From Streptomyces aurantiacus (GTDB lineage: Bacteria > Actinomycetota > Actinomycetes > Streptomycetales > Streptomycetaceae), in contig NZ_CP114283.1 in assembly GCF_027107535.1 (NCBI RefSeq), positions 8,308,001 through 8,372,000 of the forward strand: a DNA stretch of 64,000 bases. Reading direction: 5' to 3'. The notes under the pieces were generated by a model. That model searched no databases and was not told the origin of the DNA. It saw only the letters and a list, made by a program, of their open reading frames with translations. Shown piece after piece: positions 8,494-17,647 of the stretch. Both the position numbers and the translations under genes were made by a program. Within the stretch, counting starts at the first letter, position 1. Each line of letters opens with the position of its first letter.

Positions 8494-9678
8494 CTATTCC
8501 GGCTCGTCCCCCGGCTCGTCCGGGATCTTGCCCAGGTTCGTGCCCGGAGTCGTGTACGGAGTTCCGCCCCTGCCCTCGTCCGGGCCCCTGTCCGTCTCCG
8601 GCGTCTCCGGCGGGACGACCTGCTTCTCCTCCGCGAAGTGGCACGCCGACTCGTGGGCGGCCGGACCGCCCTCGTACCGGAACTCCGCGGGCACCGCGAG
8701 CAGCGGGACCTCCAGGGCGCACCTCTCCCTGGCCTTCCAGCAGCGGGTGCGGAAGCGGCAGCCGGAGGGGATGTCCGCCGGCGAGGGCACGTCGCCGAAG
8801 AGGATGATCCGCTCCCGGTGCTCGCGTGCCTCCGGGTCCGGGACGGGCACGGCGGACAGCAGGGCCTGTGTGTAGGGATGCGTCGGGTGCCCGTAGATCT
8901 CGGCCTCCGTGCCGGTCTCCACGATCCGGCCGAGGTACATCACGCCGACCCGGTCGGAGATGTGCCGCACGATCGACAGGTCGTGCGCGATGAACACGTA
9001 ACTGAGGTCGAACTCGCTCTGGAGCCGGTCCATCAGGTTGATGACCTGCGCCTGCACGGACACGTCGAGGGCGGAGACCGGCTCGTCCGCGACGATGATC
9101 TCGGGGCGCAGGGCGAGACCGCGCGCGATGCCGATGCGCTGGCGCTGGCCGCCGGAGAACTGGTGCGGATAGCGGTTGATGTACTCCGGGTTGAGCCCGA
9201 CCACGTCCAGCAGGTCCTGGACCTTCCGGCGCCGGTCCCCCTTGGGCGCGACCTCGGGGTGGATCTCGTACGGCTCGCCGATGATGTCGCCGACGGTCAT
9301 ACGGGGGTTGAGCGAGGTGTACGGGTCCTGGAAGACCATCTGGATGTTTCGGCGGACGGCCTTCAGCGCGCGGCCGGACAGCTTGGTGACGTCCTCGCCC
9401 TTGTACCTGATCTCGCCCGCGGTCGGCCGCTCGAGGTTGACCAGCATCTTGGCGACGGTGGACTTGCCGCAGCCGGACTCCCCGACGATGCCGAGGGTTT
9501 CTCCGGCGCCGAGTGCGAAGTCGACTCCGTCGACGGCCCGGACCGCGCCCACCTGCTTGCGGAACAGGACTCCCTGGGTGAGCGGGTAGTGCTTGACGAG
9601 GCCGCGCACCTGGAGGATCGGCTCGCCCACCGGGGCGTCCCGGTACTCGGCCACCGCTCCGCTCCTCCGCTCAGCCAT
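8494..9678 (-). CDS. Operon A oligopeptide ABC transporter ATPase (OppF/DppF type)
   Basis: A 394-residue cytoplasmic ATPase, last gene of operon A. It has Walker A (GESGCGKST), Q-loop ([10 protein letters not shown]), signature [17 protein letters not shown], Walker B ([12 protein letters not shown]), the H-loop ([10 protein letters not shown]) and the C-terminal Opp/Dpp cysteine-rich extension ([15 protein letters not shown]). The family couples ATP hydrolysis to di- or oligopeptide import. The tail beyond about residue 345 is a hydrophilic Pro/Glu/Asp-rich extension not needed by the family. The ATG overlaps the stop of the preceding ATPase by 8 bp, indicating translational coupling. Confidence 0.92.
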   Translation of the reverse strand: MAERRSGAVAEYRDAPVGEPILQVRGLVKHYPLTQGVLFRKQVGAVRAVDGVDFALGAGETLGIVGESGCGKSTVAKMLVNLERPTAGEIRYKGEDVTKLSGRALKAVRRNIQMVFQDPYTSLNPRMTVGDIIGEPYEIHPEVAPKGDRRRKVQDLLDVVGLNPEYINRYPHQFSGGQRQRIGIARGLALRPEIIVADEPVSALDVSVQAQVINLMDRLQSEFDLSYVFIAHDLSIVRHISDRVGVMYLGRIVETGTEAEIYGHPTHPYTQALLSAVPVPDPEAREHRERIILFGDVPSPADIPSGCRFRTRCWKARERCALEVPLLAVPAEFRYEGGPAAHESACHFAEEKQVVPPETPETDRGPDEGRGGTPYTTPGTNLGKIPDEPGDEPE

Positions 9679-10663
9679 GGAGGCACTCCCTCCAGAAGTG
9701 GCAGGCGCTCACACGGTCCGTGCCCGCCTCGGTCACCTCGTACAGGGGCGGCACGTCGGTGCGGCAGACGTCCTGGGCCATGGGGCAGCGCGGGTTGAAG
9801 GCGCAGCCCGGTGGGATGTTCATGAGGTTCGGCGGCAGTCCCTTGATCGCGTAGAGCTCCTGGCCCTTCTGGTCGAGCCGCGGGATCGACTCCAGGAGGC
9901 CCTTGGTGTAGGGGTGCGCCGGGGCCTTGTAGATGTCGTGGACCGGGGCGGACTCGACGATCCGGCCCGCGTACATCACGGCGATGCGGTCGGCGACGTC
10001 CGCGACCACGCCGAGGTCGTGGGTGATGAGGATGAGCCCCATGTTGAGCTCGCGCTGGAGCTCGGCGAGCAGGTCCATGACCTGGGCCTGGACGGTGACG
10101 TCGAGGGCGGTGGTGGGTTCGTCGGCGATGATCAGGGCGGGTTCGAGGGCCAGCGCCATCGCGATCATGATGCGCTGGCGCATGCCGCCGGAGAACTGGT
10201 GGGGGTAGTCGCCCACGCGGGAGGCCGCGCCCGGGATGCGCACCCGGTCCATCAGTTCGACCGCCTTCGTCCTGGCGTCCTTCCTGGACATGCTCTGGTG
10301 GACGATGAACATCTCGCCGAGCTGGGCGCCGACGCTGAGCACCGGGTTCAGGGACGACAGCGCGTCCTGGAAGATCATCGCCATCCGGGCGCCGCGGACC
10401 TTGCGCCGGTTCTCCTCCTTGAACTTCAGGAGGTCCTCCCCCTGGAAGAGGACCTCGCCTGCGGTGATCTTCCCGGGCGGGGTGTCGAGGATGCCCATGA
10501 TCGCCTGTGCGGTCACGGACTTGCCGGAGCCGGACTCGCCGAGCACGGCGAGCGTCTCGCCCTCGTCCACGCCGTAGGTGACGCCGTTGACGGCCTTGGC
10601 GACGCCGTCGCGGGTCCTGAACTCCACGTGCAGATCGCGTACTTCGAGCAGCACGGCGGTCAC
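9671..10663 (-). CDS. Operon A oligopeptide ABC transporter ATPase (OppD/DppD type)
   Basis: A 330-residue ATPase with Walker A (GESGSGKSV), signature [17 protein letters not shown], Walker B ([12 protein letters not shown]), H-loop ([10 protein letters not shown]) and the C-terminal Cys cluster ([16 protein letters not shown]). The GTG at 10663 is chosen because it overlaps the upstream permease stop as GTGA, the normal coupling arrangement in this operon. It forms the ATPase heterodimer with the downstream OppF-type protein. The substrate is probably a peptide by family; the actual ligand is unknown. Confidence 0.92.
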   Translation of the reverse strand: MTAVLLEVRDLHVEFRTRDGVAKAVNGVTYGVDEGETLAVLGESGSGKSVTAQAIMGILDTPPGKITAGEVLFQGEDLLKFKEENRRKVRGARMAMIFQDALSSLNPVLSVGAQLGEMFIVHQSMSRKDARTKAVELMDRVRIPGAASRVGDYPHQFSGGMRQRIMIAMALALEPALIIADEPTTALDVTVQAQVMDLLAELQRELNMGLILITHDLGVVADVADRIAVMYAGRIVESAPVHDIYKAPAHPYTKGLLESIPRLDQKGQELYAIKGLPPNLMNIPPGCAFNPRCPMAQDVCRTDVPPLYEVTEAGTDRVSACHFWRECLHG

Positions 10664-11676
10664 CTCAGCTTCGGGTCGAGGGCGTCGCGCACCGCGTCGC
10701 CGAGCATGATGAACGCGAGGACGGTGACAGCGAGGGCGCCGGCCGGCCAGAGCAGCGCGTGCGGCGCCGTGCGGATGTACTGGGACGCCGAGGAGATGTC
10801 GATGCCCCAGCTCACCGTGGGCGGCTTCAGCCCGACACCGAGGTAGGACAGGGTCGCCTCCAGCGAGATGTACGTACCGAGCGCGATGGTCGCGACGACG
10901 ATGACCGGGGCGATGGCGTTGGGCGTGATGTGCCGCAGCATCATCCGGGAGTTGGAGGCGCCCAGCGCGCGGGCGGCCTGGACGTAGTCGTTCTGCTTGG
11001 TGGAGATGACGGACGCGCGGGCGATGCGGGAGAGCTGCGGCCAGCCGAGCAGCACCATGAAGCCGATCACCGGCCAGACCGTGGAGCTGGTGACCACGGA
11101 GAGCAGCACCAGGCCGCCGAGTACGACGGGGATCGCGAAGAAGATGTCGGTGACGCGGGAGAGGATCGCGTCCGAGGCCCCGCCGAAGAACCCGGCGAGG
11201 CCACCGAGCAGCGAGCCGAGGATCGCGACCCCGAGCGTGGCGCACACACCGACGGTGACGGACACCCGGGCCCCGTACACCGTGCGGGTGTAGACGTCGC
11301 AGCCCTGGCCGTTGTAGCCGAAGGGGTGCCCCGGCTGGGAGCCCTCCTGGGCCTTGGCGAGGTCGCACTTGAGGGGGTTGCCGGAGGCGATCACCGAGGG
11401 CCACAGGGAGATGAAGAGCAGGAACAGGATGACGAGCCCGGAGATGATGAAGACGGGGTTGCGCCGCAGGTCGCGCCAGGCGTCGGACCACAGGGAGCGG
11501 GCCCGTCCGTCCGAGGGCTCCGGCCCGTGCGGACCGCCGGGGGTCTTCTCCAGCGAGGTGGCCTCCTGGGTCGCCAGGTCCATCGCGCCGCCCATGCCCG
11601 TCGCGGCGATGGCACCGTCCTCCGGGGCGCGGCCCCCGCCCGACAGGTGCGGCTCGGGCGGCATCGGTTCAGGCAT
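10660..11676 (-). CDS. Operon A oligopeptide ABC transporter permease (OppC/DppC type)
   Basis: A 338-residue inner-membrane permease. A disordered N-terminus (about 65 residues, Gly/Pro-rich) precedes the first helix (NPVFIISGLVILFLLFISLW). The periplasmic loop with two cysteines (KCDL...GQGCDVYTR) is followed by five helices. The EAA-loop for ATPase contact reads VQAARALGASNSRMMLRH. The ending [12 protein letters not shown] is typical of DppC. It overlaps the preceding permease by 8 bp and the following ATPase by 4 bp. Confidence 0.92.
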   Translation of the reverse strand: MPEPMPPEPHLSGGGRAPEDGAIAATGMGGAMDLATQEATSLEKTPGGPHGPEPSDGRARSLWSDAWRDLRRNPVFIISGLVILFLLFISLWPSVIASGNPLKCDLAKAQEGSQPGHPFGYNGQGCDVYTRTVYGARVSVTVGVCATLGVAILGSLLGGLAGFFGGASDAILSRVTDIFFAIPVVLGGLVLLSVVTSSTVWPVIGFMVLLGWPQLSRIARASVISTKQNDYVQAARALGASNSRMMLRHITPNAIAPVIVVATIALGTYISLEATLSYLGVGLKPPTVSWGIDISSASQYIRTAPHALLWPAGALAVTVLAFIMLGDAVRDALDPKLR

Positions 11677-12592
11677 AGCGGATCCTCGGGTCGAGTACGG
11701 CGTACAGAAGGTCGACCAGCAGGTTGGCCATCAGGAAGACGAGGACGAGGACGGTCACGAAGCCGACGACGGTCTGGGTGTTCTGGCGCAGGATGCCCTG
11801 GTAGAGCTGGAAGCCGACGCCGTGGATGTTGAAGATCCGCTCGGTGACGATCGCGCCGCCCATCAGGGCGCCGATGTCGGTGCCGATGAAGGTGACCACC
11901 GGGATCAGCGAGTTGCGCAGCAGGTGCCGGGTGATGACCCGGCGCCGGGGCAGGCCCTTGGCGACGGCCGTACGGACGTAGTCGGCGCGCCGGTTCTCCG
12001 CGATGGACGTCCGGGTCAGCCGGGTCACGTACGCGAGGGAGACGGACGCGAGGACCAGGCCCGGCACGATCAGCTCGTTGAAGGGGGCCTCCGGGGAGAC
12101 GGACGGACTGATCCAGCCCCACTCGACACCGAGCAGCAGCTGGAGCAGCAGACCGGTGACGAAGGTCGGCACGGAGATGACGACCAGGGTGACCAGCAGG
12201 ACGCCGGTGTCGACGGGACGGCCGCGGCGCAGTCCGGTGACGACGCCCAGCGTGATGCCGATGACGACCTCGAAGAGGATCGCCACGACGGTGAGCCGGA
12301 TGGTGACCGGGAAGGCGGTCGACATCAGCTCGGTGACCTCCTGCCCGTTGAACGCGGTGCCGAAGTCGCCGGTGAAGACGTTCCCCATGTAGGTCGCGTA
12401 CTGCTGCCACACGGGCTTGTCGAGGCCGAACTCCTTGCGCAACTGGGCGGCCGTGGCGGGGTCGCACTCCCGGTCGCCGCACAGGCCCGCGATGGGGTCG
12501 CCCATCACGTTCACCATCAGGAAGATCAACAGGGTGGCGCCGAAGAAGACCGGGATCATCTGCAGCAGACGCCGGATCACGTACCGTCCCAT
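11669..12592 (-). CDS. Operon A oligopeptide ABC transporter permease (OppB/DppB type)
   Basis: A 307-residue permease. ATG 12592 (MGRYVIRRLLQMIPV) is chosen over a codon 27 bp upstream because GGAG precedes it and OppB-type proteins begin with this helix. Six membrane helices; EAA loop VRTAVAKGLPRRRVITRH; the GDPIAGLCGDRECDPATAAQL segment is the usual periplasmic loop. It is separated from the upstream binding-protein gene by a strong hairpin (12610-12643) and coupled to the next permease by an 8-bp overlap. Confidence 0.92.
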   Translation of the reverse strand: MGRYVIRRLLQMIPVFFGATLLIFLMVNVMGDPIAGLCGDRECDPATAAQLRKEFGLDKPVWQQYATYMGNVFTGDFGTAFNGQEVTELMSTAFPVTIRLTVVAILFEVVIGITLGVVTGLRRGRPVDTGVLLVTLVVISVPTFVTGLLLQLLLGVEWGWISPSVSPEAPFNELIVPGLVLASVSLAYVTRLTRTSIAENRRADYVRTAVAKGLPRRRVITRHLLRNSLIPVVTFIGTDIGALMGGAIVTERIFNIHGVGFQLYQGILRQNTQTVVGFVTVLVLVFLMANLLVDLLYAVLDPRIRYA

Positions 12593-12609
12593 GAGGGCTC
12601 CGGATGTAG

Positions 12610-12643
12610 GCGGGGGCACCCGTGTGCCGACGGGTGCCCCCGC
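12610..12643 (-). terminator. Perfect 14-bp intercistronic hairpin after the SBP gene (operon A)
   Basis: Arms 12610-12623 and 12630-12643 (GCGGGGGCACCCGT and exact complement), loop 6 nt. It begins 3 nt after the binding-protein stop and ends 17 nt before the permease start. Such hairpins commonly protect SBP mRNA and partly terminate transcription so that more binding protein than permease is made. Confidence 0.75.
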
Positions 12644-12646
12644 GGC

Positions 12647-14287
12647 TCAGCTGACCTTGATCTCGTTGTAGACGGGGAGGCTGAACGGGTTCAGCGCCAC
12701 GTCGGTGATCCGCTGCGAGTAGCCGGCGCTGCCGTTCTGGTACCAGAGCGGGATGGCGCCCATGTCGTCCCGCAGGACCTCCTCGGCCTGCTGGAACAGC
12801 TCGACGGCCTTGGCCTGGTCGGTCTCCGCGTTGGCCTCGTCGACGAGCTTGTCGAACTCGGCGCTGGTCCACTTGCCGTCGTTGGACGAGGCGTTGGTGT
12901 AGTACAGCGGCTGCAGGAAGTTCTGGATCAGCGGGTAGTCCATCTGCCAGCCGGCCCGGAAGGGGCCCGACATCTTGGACTGGGTGATCCGGTTGCGGAA
13001 GTCGGCGAAGGTGCCGACGGGGTTGCCGACGCAGGCCTTGTCGTTGTCCAGCGCGTTGTTGACGGAGTTGCAGACGGCGTCCACCCACTCCTTGTGGGAG
13101 CCGGTGTCCGCGTTGTACGAGATCTTGACCTGGCCGCCGGGCAGCCCGCCGCCCTCCTCGATCAGCTTCTTGGCCTCGTCGGGGTCGTACTCGCAGGCGT
13201 CACCGCACAGCCCCTCCTTGAAGCCGCCCGCCTCGCCGAGGACGGGCGAGGTCCAGTCGGTGGCGGGGGTCCGTGTCTTCTGGAAGATGGTCTCGGTGAT
13301 CTGCTTGCGGTCGATGGCCCGGGACAGGCCCGTGCGGACCTTCTCCATGCCGTCCTTGTCCCAGGCCTTGTCGTAGAACGGGAAGGCGAGGGTCTGGATG
13401 ATGCCCGCGGGCGTGTTGATGTACCGGTCGCCGAGGTCGCTCTTGGCGTTCTTGAGCTGGGAGGCGGGCACGTCGTCGACGAGGTCGAGGTTGCCGGCCA
13501 TCAGGTCCGTGTAGGCGGTGTTGTTGTCGGTGTAGACCTTGAGGTCCACTCCGCCGTTGCGGGCCTTGTCCTCGCCGGGGTACTCGCCCCACTTGCGCAT
13601 CTTCATCACCGAGCCCTTGGCGTACGAGTCGACGACGTACGGGCCGTTGCCGACCGGCTTCTTCAGCCAGGCGTCGTGGTCGTCGAAGAACGCCTTGGGC
13701 AGCGGCGAGAAGGCCGCGTAGCCGAGGGTGTCGGGGAAGGTCGAGAACTTCTGGTTGAGCTTGACCGTGAAGGTGTTCTCGCCGGTGACCTTCAGACCGG
13801 AGAGGGTGTCGGCGGTCTGTTTGCCGCCGTCCTCGGGGTGGACCTTGTCGTAGCCGTCGATGTACCCGAAGAAGTACGCGTTCTTCTGGTTGTTCTTGAG
13901 GCCGGCGCCGTAGTTCCAGGCGTCCACGAACGACTTGGCGGTGACGGGCTCGCCGTTGCTGAAGGTCCAGCCGCTCCTGACGGTGACGGTGAAGTTCTGG
14001 GAGTCCGTGGTCTCGATCTTCTCCGCGAGCATGTCGTTGGCCTTGCCGGTCTTGGCGTCGTAGCGCTTGAGACCGCGGAAGAGCATGTCGAGGACCTTGC
14101 CGCCCTGCACCTCGTTGGTGTTCGCCGGCTCCAGGGGGTTCTGCGGGTCGCCCCACGAGGAACTGAGGATGCCGGAGCCGTCGCCGCTGCCGCCGCTGTC
14201 GCCACCCCCGTCGTCCCCACAGGCCGTCGCGGCGAGCGCTACCGCCGCCGCGCATGCGGCCCATCTGGCGTGCGTGGCTCCACGCAT
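12647..14287 (-). CDS. Operon A oligopeptide-binding lipoprotein (SBP family 5)
   Basis: A 546-residue lipoprotein from ATG 14287, preceded by GAGGAGG with 6-7 nt spacing; the much longer upstream frame is not needed. Signal peptide MRGATHARWAACAAAVALAATAC gives a loose lipobox with Cys23, then a Gly/Asp/Ser-rich linker. The mature part is a solute-binding family 5 (DppA/OppA) protein, with the segments KVLDMLFRGLKRYD, SGWTFSNGEPVTAKSFVDAW and LPKAFFDD typical of the family. It captures peptides outside the membrane for operon A. First gene of the operon. Confidence 0.9.
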   Translation of the reverse strand: MRGATHARWAACAAAVALAATACGDDGGGDSGGSGDGSGILSSSWGDPQNPLEPANTNEVQGGKVLDMLFRGLKRYDAKTGKANDMLAEKIETTDSQNFTVTVRSGWTFSNGEPVTAKSFVDAWNYGAGLKNNQKNAYFFGYIDGYDKVHPEDGGKQTADTLSGLKVTGENTFTVKLNQKFSTFPDTLGYAAFSPLPKAFFDDHDAWLKKPVGNGPYVVDSYAKGSVMKMRKWGEYPGEDKARNGGVDLKVYTDNNTAYTDLMAGNLDLVDDVPASQLKNAKSDLGDRYINTPAGIIQTLAFPFYDKAWDKDGMEKVRTGLSRAIDRKQITETIFQKTRTPATDWTSPVLGEAGGFKEGLCGDACEYDPDEAKKLIEEGGGLPGGQVKISYNADTGSHKEWVDAVCNSVNNALDNDKACVGNPVGTFADFRNRITQSKMSGPFRAGWQMDYPLIQNFLQPLYYTNASSNDGKWTSAEFDKLVDEANAETDQAKAVELFQQAEEVLRDDMGAIPLWYQNGSAGYSQRITDVALNPFSLPVYNEIKVS

Positions 14288-14657
14288 GGAGTGCCTCCTC
14301 TTCGGTGCGCTGCGGCTCCGGCGCCGTAGCCATAAGCCTTTAGCGCCCAATATCGGTCCAGAATTCTCATAGCGCACATTCACTCCCTCCTTCCGGGTGG
14401 AGGCATCCGCCGGATGTACGCATCGCGCGCCCCTGACGGACGCACGCATGGCGCGACACGTGGACCGCATAGCGAACCGCACTTTGGTCATGGCACTCCC
14501 AAGCCGGGCCAAGCGGCGACCAGCCCCGGGTCAAACTGCAAAAGACCAGATCAAGGGCGTCAACGATTCATTGACGCCGGGCGAACGGCGTTGAAATGGT
14601 CGCGCTAGCCCGTGGGTCGAAGCCTGTCGACCCCCATCAATTCGGGCCAGGAGCACC
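14288..14657. other. Divergent intergenic region between operons A and B
   Basis: 370 bp without a gene. It must hold the promoters of operon A (leftward) and operon B (rightward). The only clear structure is the inverted repeat at 14556-14578. The part next to 14287 carries the GAGGAGG site of the lipoprotein gene. Short frames across this region lack ribosome sites and conserved sequence, so I do not call them. Confidence 0.6.
14556..14578 (+). promoter_or_regulatory. 8-bp inverted repeat overlapping a TTGACG box
   Basis: GGCGTCAA (14556-14563), 7-nt spacer, TTGACGCC (14571-14578). The right arm contains a consensus-like -35 (TTGACG) for rightward transcription. A weak -10 (AATGGT, 14595-14600) lies 18 nt on, about 58 bp before the operon B start. 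The overlap suggests an operator for a repressor, but the -10 is poor. Confidence 0.4.
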
Positions 14658-15689
14658 ATGACCTCCCCTACGCCCTCCGCGGCCGCCCCACCCACGGCGG
14701 TGGCCGACACCGCCGTACGCACCCCACCCGCGCCCCCTCCTCGGGGCGGTGACAGCCGCTCCCCCGGCCGGCTCGCCTGGCTGCGCTTCCGGCGCGACCG
14801 CACGGGCGTCGTCTCGGCCTACGTCGTGCTGTTCTTCTTCGTCGCCGGAGTCGGCGCCCCGCTGATCGCCAGGGTGTACGGCAAGGACCCGTACACGACG
14901 TACGGCCAGAACACGGCGGGCCTGCTCAACGACTTCGGGTTTCCCGTCCGGCCCAACGGCGGTATCAGCGGCGACTTCTGGTTCGGCGTCGAACCGCAGC
15001 TCGGGCGGGACGTCTTCACCCTGCTTCTCTACGGCATCCGCAACTCGCTGCTGATCGCCACGGTGACGACCCTGCTGGTCACCCTGCTGGGCATCGTCGT
15101 CGGGCTGACGGCCGGCTATCTCGGCGGCCGGACCGACTACCTGGTCGGCCGGGTCATCGACATCCTGCTGGCCTTCCCCTCCACGCTCTTCTTCATCGCC
15201 TTCTGGCCCGTGATGATCTCGATCCTGGTCTCGCCGGAGGACAACACACCGACCTGGCTCACGGTGGTCAGTCTGATCTCGGTGATGACCGCGTTCGGCT
15301 GGGCGCCCATCGCCAGACTGCTGCGGGGCGAGGTACTGGCCCTGCGCGAGCGGGAGTTCGTGGAGGCGTCCAAGGTCACCGGCGCCTCACCGGCCCGGAT
15401 CATCTTCAAGGAGCTGCTGCCCAACCTGTGGACGCCGATCCTCATCCAGGCGACCCTCGCGCTGCCCATGTACGTCACCACGGAGGCGGCCCTCGCCTTC
15501 CTCGGGGTCGGGCTCAGCGACCCGACGCCCGACTGGGGCGTGATGATCCAGCGCGGGGCGCAGGTCTACCAGATCGACATCACCTACATGCTCTTCCCCG
15601 GCCTGGCGATGGTGATCTTCGTGATCGCCTTCAACCTTCTCGGCGACTCCGTTCGGGATGCGCTGGATCCCAGGACCCGACGCCGGTAG
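14658..15689 (+). CDS. Operon B oligopeptide ABC permease (DppC type, BldKA-like)
   Basis: A 343-residue permease; AGGAG lies 4 nt before the ATG. After a 35-residue Pro/Ala-rich N-terminus it has six helices. The long periplasmic loop (RVYGKDPYTTYGQNTAGLLNDFGFP) and EAA loop (VEASKVTGASPARIIFKE) closely parallel those of the BldKA candidate at 26661-27698 (shared GISGDFWFGVEP / GMSGDFWFGVEP and LALREREFVEASKVTGASP / LSLREREFVEAAKVSGASP). First gene of operon B, whose order (C-SBP-B-D-F) is that of bldK. A 150-bp gap with a hairpin follows. Confidence 0.92.
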   Translation: MTSPTPSAAAPPTAVADTAVRTPPAPPPRGGDSRSPGRLAWLRFRRDRTGVVSAYVVLFFFVAGVGAPLIARVYGKDPYTTYGQNTAGLLNDFGFPVRPNGGISGDFWFGVEPQLGRDVFTLLLYGIRNSLLIATVTTLLVTLLGIVVGLTAGYLGGRTDYLVGRVIDILLAFPSTLFFIAFWPVMISILVSPEDNTPTWLTVVSLISVMTAFGWAPIARLLRGEVLALREREFVEASKVTGASPARIIFKELLPNLWTPILIQATLALPMYVTTEAALAFLGVGLSDPTPDWGVMIQRGAQVYQIDITYMLFPGLAMVIFVIAFNLLGDSVRDALDPRTRRR

Positions 15690-15774
15690 CTCCGCCGGAC
15701 AGGCCGTCCCGGACCCGCGGGTTCGTCGTGGCTGATCGCGACCACGCTGCGCAGCCGCACATCGATACAGCCCC

Positions 15775-15793
15775 GCGCCCCCGATGGGGGCGC
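15775..15793 (+). repeat. 8-bp perfect hairpin in a REP-like intergenic segment (operon B)
   Basis: GCGCCCCC (15775-15782), loop GAT, GGGGGCGC (15786-15793), in the 150-bp gap between the permease and binding-protein genes. The flanks (GCTGATCGCGACCAC upstream, CAGCCCCGCGCCCC) resemble the dispersed Streptomyces repeat seen at 18683 and 46955-47056. It may act as an attenuator or 3' protector. Confidence 0.5.
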
Positions 15794-15839
15794 CCTCCCT
15801 TCTCCCTTCTCCCTTCTCCCTGATTCAGGCAGGACACCC

Positions 15840-17624
15840 ATGTCTCTTTCGCGTAGAAACTTCGTCATCGCGACCTCGGTCGCGGCCGGTGGGTCGATGG
15901 TCCTTTCCGCGTGCAGCAGCGGTGGGGGCGGTGGCGGTACGGGAGGCAGTGGCTCGGCCGGCACCGCCAAGTACTCCGCGGTGACCATCGGCACGGCGGA
16001 CGACTCCACCGGGCCCGCCCCCGAGATCACCGGCTCACGCAAGGGCGGCACGATCCACGCGATCGGCCCGGACGACTTCTCGCACCTCGACCCGCAGCGC
16101 ATCTACTACTCGTGGAACTCCACGGTCGGCAACCTCTACATCCGTTGCCTGACCGGCTACAAGATCGCCCCGGGCGGTGGCATGAAGCTCGTCGGCGACC
16201 TGGCCACCGACACCGGCACCATGTCCGACGGCGGCAGGACGTGGACCTTCACGCTGAAGGACGGCCTGAAGTGGGAGGACGGCAGCGAGCTCACCGTGGA
16301 CGACGTACGCCACGGCATCGAGCGCGGCTTCGCGAGTTTCACCACCGAGGGCGCCACCTACCTCCAGTCGGCGCTGACCGGCACGAACGACTTCCGCTCG
16401 GTCTACAAGGGCCCGTACGGCGGCAAGCACCTCAGCTCGGTCGTCACGGACGCCGCGAAGAAGACCATCACCTTCCACCTGAAGACGGCCCGTCCGGACC
16501 TCAACTGGACCCTCGCCATGCACTCCTACGGCGCCGTGCCCGTCAAGCACGACACCAAGGAGAAGTACGACAAGGACCCGTTCTCCTGCGGCCCGTACCG
16601 CGTCAAGCAGCACTCCGTCGACAAGTCGCTGACCCTGGTGCGCAACACCCACTGGGACCCGGCGACGGACGCGATCCGCAACGCCTGCCCGGACTCCTTC
16701 GTCTTCGAGTTCGGTCCCGAGGGGCTGCAGGCCACGGACCGGCTGATCGCCGACTCCGGGGACGACCAGTACGCGGTCATGGCCTACAGCGGGGTACCGG
16801 CCGAGCGCATCCAGAAGGTGCTCGGCACGGCCGACCTGAAGGCCCGTACCGTCGACGGCCTGCTGACCGGCCTCTACTACTACGCCATCAACTGCAAACG
16901 CATCAAGGACGTCAAGGTGCGCCAGGCGCTCAACCACGCCTGGCCGCTGGAGCAGATCCGCCGGATCTACGGCGGCCCGTCCGCGGGCGAGTACGCCACC
17001 ACCATCCTGTCCCCGGACATCGCGGGGCGGGTGAAGTTCGACGTGTACGGCAAGCTGGCCAAGCCGCAGGGTGACACGGCGAAGGCGAAGGCCCTGCTGA
17101 AGGAGGCCGGGAAGCTCGGCCAGAAGATCGTCTACACGTATCCGCAGGGTGCGAACGACGCGTACGACAAGACCAAGGTCGTCATCGCGAACGCCCTGAA
17201 GGAGGCCGGCTTCGATCCGGTCGTGAAGCCCGTCGAGTCGACCAGCTACTACGACCAGGTCCAGCAGATCGACAACCAGTTCGACGTGATGTGGTTCGGC
17301 TGGTCCCCCGACTGGCCGACCGGCTACACCCTCATCCAGCCCCTCTTCGACGGCACCACGATCGCCAACGGCGCCAACAACGTCTCGCAGCTGAACGTGA
17401 GCTGGGTCAACACGGCGATCAAGAAGAACGCCGTCATCACGGACGCCACCAGGGCCAACGCGTCCTGGGCGGCGCTGGACCGCCGGATCATGGCGGAGGA
17501 GGCGCCGATCATCCCCGAGACGTACCAGCGGCGCTACTACCTGTACGGATCCAAGGTGGGCGGGGGCGAGTTCGACCCGCTGTTCTCGGCGTTCATCCTC
17601 TACAAGCTCTACGCCAAGGCCTGA
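15840..17624 (+). CDS. Operon B oligopeptide-binding lipoprotein (BldKB-like)
   Basis: A 594-residue solute-binding family 5 lipoprotein. The signal peptide has a twin-arginine-like start (SRRNFVIA) and a good lipobox (VLSAC, Cys25), suggesting Tat export followed by lipidation. A Gly/Ser linker follows, then the binding domain with GGTIHAIGPDDFSHLDPQRIYYSWN and TLKDGLKWEDGSELTVDDVRHGIERGF. The latter aligns in layout with the BldKB candidate (TLKDGIKDEDGNVITSADVRHTIERQY). I infer peptide binding. The Tat-like signal is unusual beside the Sec-type signals of its paralogues. Confidence 0.9.
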   Translation: MSLSRRNFVIATSVAAGGSMVLSACSSGGGGGGTGGSGSAGTAKYSAVTIGTADDSTGPAPEITGSRKGGTIHAIGPDDFSHLDPQRIYYSWNSTVGNLYIRCLTGYKIAPGGGMKLVGDLATDTGTMSDGGRTWTFTLKDGLKWEDGSELTVDDVRHGIERGFASFTTEGATYLQSALTGTNDFRSVYKGPYGGKHLSSVVTDAAKKTITFHLKTARPDLNWTLAMHSYGAVPVKHDTKEKYDKDPFSCGPYRVKQHSVDKSLTLVRNTHWDPATDAIRNACPDSFVFEFGPEGLQATDRLIADSGDDQYAVMAYSGVPAERIQKVLGTADLKARTVDGLLTGLYYYAINCKRIKDVKVRQALNHAWPLEQIRRIYGGPSAGEYATTILSPDIAGRVKFDVYGKLAKPQGDTAKAKALLKEAGKLGQKIVYTYPQGANDAYDKTKVVIANALKEAGFDPVVKPVESTSYYDQVQQIDNQFDVMWFGWSPDWPTGYTLIQPLFDGTTIANGANNVSQLNVSWVNTAIKKNAVITDATRANASWAALDRRIMAEEAPIIPETYQRRYYLYGSKVGGGEFDPLFSAFILYKLYAKA

Positions 17625-17647
17625 GGCCACCAGGGAATCGCATCGCC

